From Gammaproteobacteria bacterium (GTDB lineage Bacteria > Pseudomonadota > Gammaproteobacteria > Pseudomonadales > Halieaceae), in assembly GCA_030427485.1 (NCBI GenBank), contig JAUICG010000008.1, positions 62,001-126,000 on the forward strand: DNA of 64,000 nt. Direction: 5' to 3'. Positions 52,350 through 61,335 of the stretch are shown one piece after another. The notes below the pieces were generated by a model that ran no database searches, had not been told where the DNA came from, and saw only the letters and a list, made by a program, of their open reading frames with translations. Numbering within the stretch: position 1 is the stretch's first letter; each line of letters starts with the position of its first letter. The position numbers were made by a program, and so were the translations under genes.

Positions 52350-53285
52350 CTATGTTGCACACGGTTTTCTTTCGATCTGGACGGTTGCGTGGGCCACATT
52401 GAAATGTTGGACCAGTCGTGCATTTACCGCCTCCCGTTGCTCGTCGGGATCCGCGGATTCCCCGATGCGCGCATGTAAGGTGACCAGGTGACGTTCCTGG
52501 GTGAGGGACCAGATGTGAATGTGATGCACGTCCTCCAGGGACGGGATTTGCTGCAGCAGGTCGGCCCGTATAGCGGCGGGATTGAGCCCTTGCGGCGCGC
52601 CTTCCATCAGGATATGGCCAGATTGCCTGGTAATCATCCAGGCTGAGCGCAGTATCAGCAGTGCCACCGCTACGGACAGCAACGGGTCCACGGGTGTCCA
52701 CCCGGTCCAGATAATAATCACAGCGGCGACAATGGCGGCCACTGAGCCCAGTAAATCGCCCGCCACGTGCACGGCCGCGCCGCGTATATTGAGGTTTTCG
52801 CTGGACCCGGTGTGCAGCAACCAGAAGGCGAAGCAGTTGACCAGCAGGCCGCCGACGGCAATCCAGAGCATGATGCCACCCAATACCTCAACCGGTTTGT
52901 TCAGACGGTGCAGCGCCTCTACAATGATCCACGCTACCAGGGCGATCATCGCAATGCCATTGACGAACGCCGCCAGCACCTCGCCGCGATGGTAACCGTA
53001 GGAGCGGCTGCTGTCGGCCGGTCGTCGCGACAAGCGGAACGCCAACCACGCCAGCGCCAGTGCCGCGGTGTCGGTGGCCATGTGACCCGCGTCGGCGATC
53101 AGCGCGAGCGAGCCTGATATCAGTCCGCCAATGATCTCCACGGCCATGAAACCACCGGTGAGGAGCATCGCGAGAAAGATACGCCGCTCGTTATCGTTGC
53201 TGACTGTCGGCGCGTGCGAGTGATCCCCCTGGCCATGCGGGTGCGAATGGTCATGCGGATGGTCATCGGGATTGGTTCGGGACAT
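52350..53285 (-). CDS. Cation diffusion facilitator (CzcD/ZitB-type metal exporter)
   Basis: Encodes 311 residues from the ATG at 53285. The N-terminal tail is His-rich (HPHDHSHPHGQGDHSH) and probably binds zinc or related metals. Six membrane segments follow, with the CDF metal-site motifs ALIADAGHMATD and AVHVAGDLLGS, each the HxxxD type expected for zinc specificity. The cytoplasmic C-terminal domain (DLLQQIPSLEDVHHIHIWSLT) has the ferredoxin-like fold of the family. It exports zinc, cobalt or cadmium from the cytoplasm in exchange for protons. A ferritin gene lies 78 bases away on the same strand, upstream, suggesting shared metal homeostasis. Confidence 0.92.
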   Translation of the reverse strand: MSRTNPDDHPHDHSHPHGQGDHSHAPTVSNDNERRIFLAMLLTGGFMAVEIIGGLISGSLALIADAGHMATDTAALALAWLAFRLSRRPADSSRSYGYHRGEVLAAFVNGIAMIALVAWIIVEALHRLNKPVEVLGGIMLWIAVGGLLVNCFAFWLLHTGSSENLNIRGAAVHVAGDLLGSVAAIVAAVIIIWTGWTPVDPLLSVAVALLILRSAWMITRQSGHILMEGAPQGLNPAAIRADLLQQIPSLEDVHHIHIWSLTQERHLVTLHARIGESADPDEQREAVNARLVQHFNVAHATVQIERKPCAT

Positions 53286-53363
53286 ACACTGCCTGCTCGA
53301 TTGGACTGCCGAAGGAGCGCTCTCCGGTCTGTATTCGCGGTGACCGCCCCGGTGTTGCGCTGG

Positions 53364-53870
53364 CTAGGGAGGGGAACTGGCAGCCTGCCTCGCGCCCAGT
53401 TCGTTGTCGATCATCAGCAGGCCATAGCCGTCATCCTTGACCAGCTTCAATTTGGAAATAATGCCGCCAAGGGTCGCTTCTTCCTCAACCTGTTCGTTCA
53501 CAAACCACTGCAGGAGATTGTAGGTGGCGTGGTCTTTTTCCTTCAGCGCGTGGTCGCTGAGATCATTGAGACCGGAGGTCATCGATTGCTCATGCGACAG
53601 GGAGGCATTGAACACGTCCAGGAGCTTGCCGAAATCGCTGGGTGGGCTGGGCACTTCACCGAGAACGACTTGCACGCCCTGTTCCACAAGGTAATTGTAA
53701 ATCCGCGTCGCGTGGTTGTGTTCCTCTTCATACTGTAGTTTGAACCACTTGGCGGCGCCGTTGAACTCGAGGTGGCTGCAGTAGGCCGACATGGCGAGGT
53801 ACAGGTAGGCGGAAGAAAATTCACGGTTCAATTGACCCAGGAGGGCCTGTTCCATCGTGCTGGATATCAT
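53364..53870 (-). CDS. ftnA: Ferritin (FtnA-type)
   Basis: Encodes 168 residues from the ATG at 53870, with AAGGA upstream; the frame is open to 53942 but lacks a good start. It is a heme-free ferritin that stores iron in a 24-subunit shell. The ferroxidase residues of E. coli FtnA can be placed at the same numbers: Glu17 (NREFSSAYLYLAMSAY), Glu50 and His53 (YEEEHNHATRI). Gln near 128 (NEQVEEEATL) completes the centre. The length matches the family. It lies upstream of the CDF exporter gene. Confidence 0.93.
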   Translation of the reverse strand: MISSTMEQALLGQLNREFSSAYLYLAMSAYCSHLEFNGAAKWFKLQYEEEHNHATRIYNYLVEQGVQVVLGEVPSPPSDFGKLLDVFNASLSHEQSMTSGLNDLSDHALKEKDHATYNLLQWFVNEQVEEEATLGGIISKLKLVKDDGYGLLMIDNELGARQAASSPP

Positions 53871-53994
53871 GGCGTGTCCTTGCTGATGCGGATGACGCCA
53901 TTCTAACGAATTCCGGGCGGAAGTCATTATCGCCGGCGGCAAGCGCTCAAAACGCGCTGTCCTCGAACGGTGCCGCCGGATGGCAAGGGGTCAG

Positions 53995-56283
53995 TCAGAA
54001 ACTGTAGCTGACTGTCAAACCGTACTCTCGGCCCGGGTAATACCGGCCGCCGAAAGGCTGTGGCAGACCCGGGTCGCCATCGGTTCGTATGGAAGGGTCG
54101 ATGTTCAGGTCCTCGTTGGCCAGGTTCTTGCCCCACAGGCGAATATTGACACCATCCGATGAGTGCAGGCCGAACGTCAGCCCCAGCAGGCTCTTGGCGT
54201 CGGAGAACGCGTCGGTTTCGGTGGTGTAGTTGGGAACCGACTGCCAGGACCAGTTGACGCGACCGGAAAGTGCCCAGGTCGTGGACAGTGGGCGGGTATA
54301 TCCCAGCTGGAAATTCGAATTCCATTGCGGCAGGGAGTTCAGCGGTTTGTCGCTCGCCGGGCACAGCAACTGGTCCGGCGACGTCTCTTCGCCCGGTGGA
54401 CAGAAGCGGAACAGCCACTCGTCTATACGGGCATCGAAGTAGGTTCCGCGAAACCCGACATCCCAGTGTTCTGCCAGCAGATAGATGATTTCAAATTCGA
54501 TACCACGGGTATTGACGTTGTCGGCGTTGGCCAGTTGTGCCGAGAACAGGGAGTTGAGATCGCCGATCGGTGTTTTCAGCGCGGTGATATCGAGCGGCTG
54601 GATAGTCTGGTGGTCCTTGAACTCCTGGTAGAATACATCAACGCTGTAGCTCATGCGTCCCTCCAGTGCCGAACCCTTGAGGCCAACCTCAAAGGCCGTC
54701 GATGTCTCCTCGTCAAAGGCCAGCATTTCACTGCCCGCCGCCGCAATTTCCGGAAAAACGGGCGCCAGCGCCAGCAGTCCGGGCACCAGGTTATTGAATC
54801 CACCCTGCTTGTAGGCGTTGTCGATGGCCAGGTAGGCCGTCATGTGTTCATTGAAGTAGTGCTGCAGCTTGAAGCTCCACGAGAGGTGGTCATAGCTGAC
54901 GTCGTCATCTACCACGGAATTGAAGGCCAGGAACGCAAAATTGCTTTTGGTCCAGATGTCGTTCTTGTCGTATCGGGCGCCGAGGGTCAAATCCCATTGC
55001 GGTGCCAGGTGGAAGGTGAAGTTCGCATAGGCCGCGTTGATATCTCCCGCACCCTCGGCGGGGCCGAACAAATTCACGCCGGTGAGCGTGACATCGAAAT
55101 GTCCGTCGATATCCCGATTGCCGTAGTAAAGGCCCGCAATATAGTCAAACGTCTCCCCGGCGCCTGAGAAGCGCAGCTCCGCGGAGGTGGTTTCCCAGTC
55201 GAGTCGAATCTCGAACTGGCTGGTTCTGCCCGGGTAGGGCTCGCGGTTTTCCAGCTGGTAGGTATCGAGTTCCTGGTAGGAGGTGAGAAATTCGATATTC
55301 ACGGACTCCCGCGCCCATATCTAGTGCGCGTTGGTTTCCCGTATTTCCGAATGCGCGCTGGAGAGAAAGTCGCCGTAGTAGTGGCGATCATCGAAGCGGT
55401 TGTCGATGGCGGGAATCGGATTGGCTCCGCCAGTACCCGGAACGATGCCCTCGACGTTGAAATCCACCGGCTGGTCGTCCAGGTCCTGGTAGCCGAGCTT
55501 CCAGTGCAGTTCCATCTCGTCATTCATCAGCCAAACCAGCCGCGAGCGCAGCGCCTTGTGCTCTTTCCCGCCGGTGCCATTTTCACCCGACACGGGGTTT
55601 TTCACTTCCAGGTAGCCGTCTGAATCGGCATAGGCGCCGGCGAGCCTGAGGCCTACTTTCTCAGTCACCAGCGGTAGATTGACCGCGCCGCGCACGTCCA
55701 CGGTATCCAGGTTCGAGGCATGCTGCAGGCCATACGATCCTTCAACGTAGCCTTCGAGTTGCCGGGCGTTGGGTGCCCTCGTGGTGATATTGTAGGCACC
55801 CCCGGGCGCGTTCTGCCCGTAGAGCGTACCTTGCGGCCCGCGCAATAACTCGATCCGCTCGATATCCACCAGTGTCGAGAAGACGGCGCCCACCGAACTC
55901 TGCGCGAAATCGTCAACAAAAACCGCGACGCTCTGCGGTGAAGTCAGCGCAAAAAACGCCGGACCCACGCCCCGCAGACGAATCGCGGCCGCCTGCACAC
56001 CGGGGAAGAAGTTTACACCGGGTGTCAGTTGCGCCGTCTCGGTGAAATCGAAGACGCTCAATTCGGTAATTTCCTCGCCGCTGACCACGGCGATGGAAAT
56101 GGGTACATCCTGCAGGGATTCGGAGCGTTTCTGTGCGGTGACAACAACTTCTTCCAGTTGCCTTGCATGTGCCGGGGAGGGCAGGGCGCCACAGAGCACC
56201 AGGGCGAGCACTGCGCCTTTACGAGCAGCGTGCGCCGGCTTGCACCGGTGAGAGCGTGCCGGCCGCGAGAACGGGTTTTCCAA
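53995..56283 (-). pseudogene. TonB-dependent receptor gene with one in-frame amber stop
   Basis: A 763-codon frame starting at a TTG at 56283 encodes a TonB-dependent outer-membrane receptor, with a signal peptide (LALVLCGALPSPAHA), a TonB box region (LEEVVVTAQKRSESL), the plug (IRLRGVGPAF, IERIELLRGPQGTLYGQNAPGGAYNITTR), and a beta-barrel ending in the aromatic residue signature YGLTVSYSF. At 55321-55323 a TAG stop interrupts the barrel after residue 320; the reading frame continues without any shift (next residues IWARESVNIEFLTSYQE). A CAG to TAG transition would explain it. The class (iron complex, vitamin or other substrate) is unclear. A recent mutation, a sequencing error or amber suppression are all possible. 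Translation might also restart at the GTG at 55302. Confidence 0.85.
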
Positions 56284-56409
56284 GGTATATCCGCACCTGT
56301 TATTGTTGTTGGCGCAACGACAATCATGGCTGTCGCGGCAGTGTCGGCAGCGCTGCCTGATGTCCCGGTTACCTTAGCGCATTACACCGGACAATGACCA
56401 GCCCCTCCG

Positions 56410-57501
56410 CTACCGCCTGTTGCGGTACTGTCGCGGCGTGCAACCGATAAGGCGCTTGAATGTCCGACTGAAATAGGGCGCGTCCACATAGCCGACATGG
56501 TCGGCGATACCGGAGATGGGCGTGTGGGTGGCGCGCAGGAGTTGCGCCGCTGTCATCATGCGTTTTTCATCGCGCCATTCCAGTACGGTCAGGCCTGTCT
56601 GTTCCTTGAACATGTGCGCCAGCCGGGACGAGGAAATATTGGCCGCCGCCGCGACCTCGTCCAGAGTGAACACGCGATCGTAGTTCTCCTCGATAAACGT
56701 TTGTGCCCTGCTGATGCGTGAATCTATGCCGACATGGGACTGCGCCGGCAGCTGGTTCCGCGACCGCAGAATCAGTTGCTCGAGCAAGTTGTGCTCGAGC
56801 TCGAGTTTCATCGGTGACGGGCTCAGAAAGCAGTGGTTCAGTTGCGCGAGATTTTGTTCAATCTCAGCCCGCGCAGTGTCGGCAAAAGCCAGGTAGCCGA
56901 TATGTGGGCCGACCCGGGGCCAGGCCAGCCATTCCCGCCAAGCCGCCTGTGCCTGGAAGGTAATCCAGTAATGGCCCCAGGTGTCTGCCTGTGGCGCGCG
57001 GTAATAGCTGAAAACGGCGCCCGGTTCAAACGCCGCCATGTGTCCCGCCCGCATGGGCAGTTTGCGAACACCGGTATCGAGTACGCCCTCGCCTTCAAGC
57101 GTGTAGAGGATAATCCAGCCGGGGATGCCCTCGGTCTGGTCGGCCACCAGGTCGAAGGGGCTGCCCGCAATGCGTCGTGCGTACCCCATCGTAACCGGCT
57201 GCACCCACAGCAGCAGCGGCCCGAGGCTCTCGACGAAGCGGTCGATAAACTGCTGCGCCTGTGTATCGCTGCGAAACCCGGGCGGTTCCAGGCAGGGTAG
57301 AAACTCTTCAACCAGTGCTCGCGACCCGTGCTGCCGTTGCAGATTGGCCTGCACCTGCCTGGACAGCTCGATGAAGCTGTCGGCCTCCCGGTCGGAGCGG
57401 TTACCCGAAAAATGGTGCGCCAGCTGGCGCAGCTGCCGGTTACTGATGTCGCGCCCGGCGACGATCAACAGCAAACAGTGGGCGACATCAGTGACATTCA
57501 C
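56410..57501 (-). CDS. AraC-family transcriptional regulator
   Basis: Encodes 363 residues from the GTG at 57501; no ATG is available in frame nearby. The N-terminal about 75 residues are unassigned. Residues 95-235 form an AraC-like cupin ligand domain (GWIILYTLEGEGVLDTG, MRAGHMAAFEPGAVFSYY). The C-terminal about 100 residues form two helix-turn-helix motifs (FTLDEVAAAANISSSRLAHMFKEQTGLTVLEW, ISGIADHVGYVDAPYFSRTFKRLIGCTPRQYR). It is divergent from the amidohydrolase gene at 57624 and upstream of the receptor pseudogene; it probably controls one or both. The gap between it and the amidohydrolase carries nested inverted repeats. The inducer is unknown. Confidence 0.88.
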   Translation of the reverse strand: MNVTDVAHCLLLIVAGRDISNRQLRQLAHHFSGNRSDREADSFIELSRQVQANLQRQHGSRALVEEFLPCLEPPGFRSDTQAQQFIDRFVESLGPLLLWVQPVTMGYARRIAGSPFDLVADQTEGIPGWIILYTLEGEGVLDTGVRKLPMRAGHMAAFEPGAVFSYYRAPQADTWGHYWITFQAQAAWREWLAWPRVGPHIGYLAFADTARAEIEQNLAQLNHCFLSPSPMKLELEHNLLEQLILRSRNQLPAQSHVGIDSRISRAQTFIEENYDRVFTLDEVAAAANISSSRLAHMFKEQTGLTVLEWRDEKRMMTAAQLLRATHTPISGIADHVGYVDAPYFSRTFKRLIGCTPRQYRNRR

Positions 57502-57514
57502 TCATTATGACCAG

Positions 57515-57571
57515 ATTATTCAAATTAATAGCAGTATATTGCTAATATTTTCTGTCAGACAACTGAATAAT
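57515..57571. promoter_or_regulatory. Nested inverted repeats between AraC gene and amidohydrolase gene
   Basis: An outer inverted repeat, ATTATTCA (57515-57522) with TGAATAAT (57564-57571), encloses an inner one, TAGCA (57529-57533) with TGCTA (57540-57544). The region is AT-rich compared with its surroundings. The position in a divergent gap next to an AraC-family regulator makes this a candidate regulator-binding site and promoter region. Confidence 0.55.
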
Positions 57572-57623
57572 TCAATCCTTCTCGGACCTGTTGCAACTCG
57601 GTAGATACGGTAGGAGTTTTTCA

Positions 57624-59327
57624 ATGCTGATAAAAGGCGGAATATTGGTCGACGGCACCGGTGCGGACAGTGTTCCCGGTGATCTCCGTGTGGAAGGGGG
57701 AAGGATCGCGGCCCTCGGTGCGGACCTGGAGCCTGCGCCCGGGGAGGAAGTGGTCGATGCGAGCGGCTGTTATGTTACTCCGGGGTTGATAGAGAGCCAC
57801 ACCCACTTTGACGGTGTTATGTGGTGGCAGCCGGACCTCGACCCCCTGCCCGGATGTGGTGTGACGACTATCGTGATGGGTAACTGCGGTTTTGCGCTCG
57901 CGCCGACGCATGAAGACCCTGAAGTTCGTGCGGAGGTGGTGAAGATATTCTCCTTTTTCGAGGATATTCCCGAGCCGCCGTTTTACAGTAACCTGCCCTG
58001 GAACTGGCGCAAGTGGTCGGAGTACAAGCAGTCGATGGTCGAGAATTGCGCGGTGCCGGCCAACTACTGCACCTTCGTTGGACATATCGCGCTGCGCCTG
58101 GCCGTGATGGGTATGGATGCCTGGGAGCGCGCGGCCACCGCGGACGAGATCCAGCAGATCGCGGCCCATCTCGAGGATGCACTGGCTGCCGGCGCCCTGG
58201 GGCTGTCGACCAATTTCCTCGATCACGACGGCTCCGACCGCCCGATACCGACGATGCTGGCCGACGATGACGAGTTGATCGCGCTGTTCAAAGTGATGGA
58301 GCGATACCCGGGCGCGACCGTGCAGGTGGTGATTGACACCCTGATGCGCTTCACCGGCGGTGACACGATGGAACGTATTGCGCGGTTAACGGAAGGTTTG
58401 AAGATTCGCGTGCAGTGGGCCGGTGTGCCCACGCTGAAATGGCAGAAGGATTATGGCCTGCAGCAACCGTTCGTCGAGTTGCACGAACGCTTTGCGCAGG
58501 AAGGGCGGGATTTCTGGACCGGATTCGCTCACGTGCCCATCACCGTGACCGCCAGTATCCGCCAGTCGCTGCTGTTCGCGCAGTCAAACGAGTATGTCTG
58601 GCACGAAGTGGTGACGGCAGAATCCGATGAAGAGAAGCTGGCTCTGTTGGCCGATGCAGAATGGCGCGCACGCGCACGCCACTCCTGGGACAACGAATCG
58701 CTTGAAACGTCCTTCTTTCGGGCGCCTGCACAGATGATGCTCGACAATTCGGAGAATGAAGCGGGCCCCATGGGTATCACCCTCGGTGACTACGCGTCTG
58801 AACTCGGCGTCCACCCGTCGGATGCGCTGGCGCAGTGGTTCATCAATAATGGCTTGTCCTCCACCGTGACCATGCCGCCCTGGGACAAGGACGACGAAAT
58901 GGTCGTCAGGTTGATTCGCGACCCGTTAAGCGTCGGTAATATCAACGATAGCGGCGCGCATGGGCAGCTGTTTTGCGGCAGCGGCGATAACATGCTGCTC
59001 TACACCGATTATGTCCGTGCGGGCAAGGTTACGATGGAGGAGGCGGTGCACTGCCAGACCGGCAAGCTGGCGCAGCACTTCGGTTTTCATGATCGCGGCG
59101 AGTTGGCAGTGGGCAAGCGAGCCGATATCGCGGTATTTGCGCTGGACGAGATAGAGCGACGGGATAAATACAAGATCAGCGACGTGCCCGACGGTAAAGG
59201 TGGTTACACGTGGCGCTGGACGCGTGACCCGGCGCCGATGCGCCTGACTCTGGTGAACGGCGTACCGACCTTCGCCGGGGGGGCGGCGACCGGCGCAATG
59301 CCCGGGGAGTTCATCAGGCCGCTGTAA
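57624..59327 (+). CDS. N-acyl-D-amino-acid deacylase-like amidohydrolase, second copy
   Basis: Encodes 567 residues from the ATG at 57624, with TAGGAG upstream. It is a paralogue of the protein at 3699: LIKGGILVDGTG, ESHTHFDGVMWW with the metal HxH, CGVTTIVMGNCGFALAPTHEDP, and NINDSGAHGQ with the late Asp. The two share only the family motifs along most of the length, so they probably have different substrates. A GGYTWRWTRDP segment near the C-terminus is typical of one branch of the family. It is likely controlled by the divergent AraC regulator. It should be cytoplasmic, cleaving N-acyl amino acids or related amides. Confidence 0.85.
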   Translation: MLIKGGILVDGTGADSVPGDLRVEGGRIAALGADLEPAPGEEVVDASGCYVTPGLIESHTHFDGVMWWQPDLDPLPGCGVTTIVMGNCGFALAPTHEDPEVRAEVVKIFSFFEDIPEPPFYSNLPWNWRKWSEYKQSMVENCAVPANYCTFVGHIALRLAVMGMDAWERAATADEIQQIAAHLEDALAAGALGLSTNFLDHDGSDRPIPTMLADDDELIALFKVMERYPGATVQVVIDTLMRFTGGDTMERIARLTEGLKIRVQWAGVPTLKWQKDYGLQQPFVELHERFAQEGRDFWTGFAHVPITVTASIRQSLLFAQSNEYVWHEVVTAESDEEKLALLADAEWRARARHSWDNESLETSFFRAPAQMMLDNSENEAGPMGITLGDYASELGVHPSDALAQWFINNGLSSTVTMPPWDKDDEMVVRLIRDPLSVGNINDSGAHGQLFCGSGDNMLLYTDYVRAGKVTMEEAVHCQTGKLAQHFGFHDRGELAVGKRADIAVFALDEIERRDKYKISDVPDGKGGYTWRWTRDPAPMRLTLVNGVPTFAGGAATGAMPGEFIRPL

Positions 59328-59372
59328 GCTGGTCGCGCGTAAGCGGGGGCGCTATACCCGGCGCGGGGCTGA

Positions 59373-59879
59373 TCAGTTGCTCGCCGCGGTGGTGTTGCGG
59401 ATTTCGTACCTGGCGTCCTCCTCACTTATTGGCAGCAGGTCAATAAGATACTTCGCGCTCATTTCGCCCAGTGGCATTTTCTCGATGTCGTATTCCACTC
59501 GCAGCTTCAGGAACACGGGCTCACCGCGGCTGACCTGGATGGTTTGTTCGATATCGCGCTCGGCCCAGCCGCTGGAAGCGGTCGTCAAACCGGTCACCGT
59601 GACCTTGTGTGCGCCAGGCGGGAGCTCGGTCACCAGGTACTGATCGTACTTGAGTACGCCGATGCTCTGCCCGTCGACAAGAATGTCCGGATAATCGAAT
59701 TTCAGCGGCTTCATCAGACCGGGAGAAGTGGCCGCGGGCCGGTAGATATAGAAGACGCCATTGTCGGGATTACTTGCCACGGTGGGAGTGAAATGGCCTA
59801 CCGTTTGCGCACACGCGCCCAGCAGCAGTATCAATAGCCCACTCGCCAGAGTGATCTGCAGCTTTAGTACTTTATTCAT
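59373..59879 (-). CDS. DUF2846-like lipoprotein
   Basis: Encodes 168 residues from the ATG at 59879 (MNKVLKLQITLASGLLILLLGAC), preceded by GGAG; the open frame back to 59930 is less likely. The lipobox LLGAC places the acylated Cys at about 23. The mature chain contains NGVFYIYRPAATSPGLMKPLKF, VDGQSIGVLKYDQYLVTELPPGAHKVTV and EPVFLKLRVEYD, a pattern typical of DUF2846 lipoproteins. They are envelope proteins without known function. It is convergent with the amidohydrolase gene and divergent from the esterase-like lipoprotein gene. Confidence 0.8.
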   Translation of the reverse strand: MNKVLKLQITLASGLLILLLGACAQTVGHFTPTVASNPDNGVFYIYRPAATSPGLMKPLKFDYPDILVDGQSIGVLKYDQYLVTELPPGAHKVTVTGLTTASSGWAERDIEQTIQVSRGEPVFLKLRVEYDIEKMPLGEMSAKYLIDLLPISEEDARYEIRNTTAASN

Positions 59880-60029
59880 TGAAAGCTCCAACAAGTGTGC
59901 GTTGTGAAAGGTTGACAATGCCGCGTTCAAGAACAGATAGTTTGCAGATGTTCCACCCGGTTCTCAAGCGGTGTATGGTCACCGGGCTGGGCGAAAACCT
60001 GAAGACAATCCGGCCAGGAGAAGCCCTCT

Positions 60030-61163
60030 ATGCATAAGTCGAACATACCTCTCACCCTGGTCGTTTGTTTGTGGCTGGTCGCCGCCGGGTGCTCTGATAC
60101 GAGCGACAACAATGCCGGCGCCGTGCTCCAGTCGTTCAGCTACGATGAGCCCGGCCCCTATGCCGTCGGCAATCGTACGATACAGGTCATGAACGCCAGT
60201 GAGGGCAGGCAATTGAATGTCGAACTCTGGTATCCCGCTGCGAGCGCGCCGGCCACGCAATCCATTGCGGACTTCGCCATCGGCGACGTAGAGCGGGAAG
60301 AACTGCTCACGCTGCTCGGCACGGCGCCCGAGCAGTGTACGCGCCGTGATACCTCTTCTGCCGCGGGAGCGCAACCTGTGGCCGCGCCGGTGAATTTGCC
60401 CCTGGTGATTTTTTCTCACTGCTTTGAATGTACACGCTATTCCTCCTTTTCGCTTGCCGAACGCCTGGCCAGTCACGGTATAGCGGTGGCGGCCCCGGAT
60501 CATGCGCGCAACACCCTGTTCGATTCAGGCGCGATGCTGAATGTGGAGTTCCTGGCGACACGGGCCAGCGATGTTTCCGCGGTGTTGGATGAACTCCTGG
60601 CAGTAAACTCGCGAGCGCTGCCGGAAAACCTGCAGGGGCGGTTTGACGTGAACCGGGTCGCAGTTGCCGGGCACAGTTACGGTGCCGTGACGGCGGGCAA
60701 GATTCTCCAGGATGACGCGCGCTTCAAAGCCGGCATGATTATCGCAGCGCCTGTCGAAAGCCCTGTTTTCCCGGGTGTTAGTGTCGCCAATATCGCGGAA
60801 CCCCTGCTCTTCATGATTGCGCAGGAGGACAACAGCATCGGCAGCATTGGCAACGCGGTGATGCGCGCGAACTACGAGGCCGCCGCCGCGCCTGCCTGGA
60901 AGCTCGAGATCGTCGATGCGGGCCACTGGTCTTTTTCTGACATAGCGGGCATCGTGCCGGCATTCAATGCGGGATGTGGCGAAGGCGAGCGGCAGACCGT
61001 TCCCGGTGAGTCATTCAGCTACATCGATAATGCGCTGGCGCGGAATATTACCGCGACCGCCGGGATGCTTTTTTTTGCAGCCCAATTACTGGGCGACCAG
61101 GACGCCGCCGAGGCCCTGGGTGTCTCCACGCACCCGGATATCGTCGATGTGCAGTCGAAGTGA
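60030..61163 (+). CDS. Alpha/beta hydrolase lipoprotein (PAF-acetylhydrolase-like)
   Basis: Encodes 377 residues from the ATG at 60030, with CAGGAG upstream. A lipoprotein signal ends at Cys21 (LVAAGCSDTSD). The fold is alpha/beta hydrolase: PLVIFSHCFECTRYSSFSLAERLASHGIAVAAPDH is the oxyanion and strand region, VAVAGHSYGAVTAGKIL the nucleophile elbow with Ser, LLFMIAQEDNSIG the acid strand region, and IVDAGHWSFSD the catalytic His. The arrangement resembles platelet-activating-factor acetylhydrolase and dienelactone hydrolase relatives. Substrate is unknown; the anchor places it in the envelope. Confidence 0.85.
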   Translation: MHKSNIPLTLVVCLWLVAAGCSDTSDNNAGAVLQSFSYDEPGPYAVGNRTIQVMNASEGRQLNVELWYPAASAPATQSIADFAIGDVEREELLTLLGTAPEQCTRRDTSSAAGAQPVAAPVNLPLVIFSHCFECTRYSSFSLAERLASHGIAVAAPDHARNTLFDSGAMLNVEFLATRASDVSAVLDELLAVNSRALPENLQGRFDVNRVAVAGHSYGAVTAGKILQDDARFKAGMIIAAPVESPVFPGVSVANIAEPLLFMIAQEDNSIGSIGNAVMRANYEAAAAPAWKLEIVDAGHWSFSDIAGIVPAFNAGCGEGERQTVPGESFSYIDNALARNITATAGMLFFAAQLLGDQDAAEALGVSTHPDIVDVQSK

Positions 61164-61335
61164 ACATGCCGGTATAGCGGGACCGTGCACGCACAGCGTG
61201 CCTGACATTGTCGCAAGCCTGTTCATGTAACAATTTCCATTTTGCGAAATTAACTCTCGCCGGGCTTTATGGCAGTATGCTGCATGCCCGTTGGCGTTTG
61301 CTTCGGGCGACAAGAAAAATACCGGGGACGTCACT

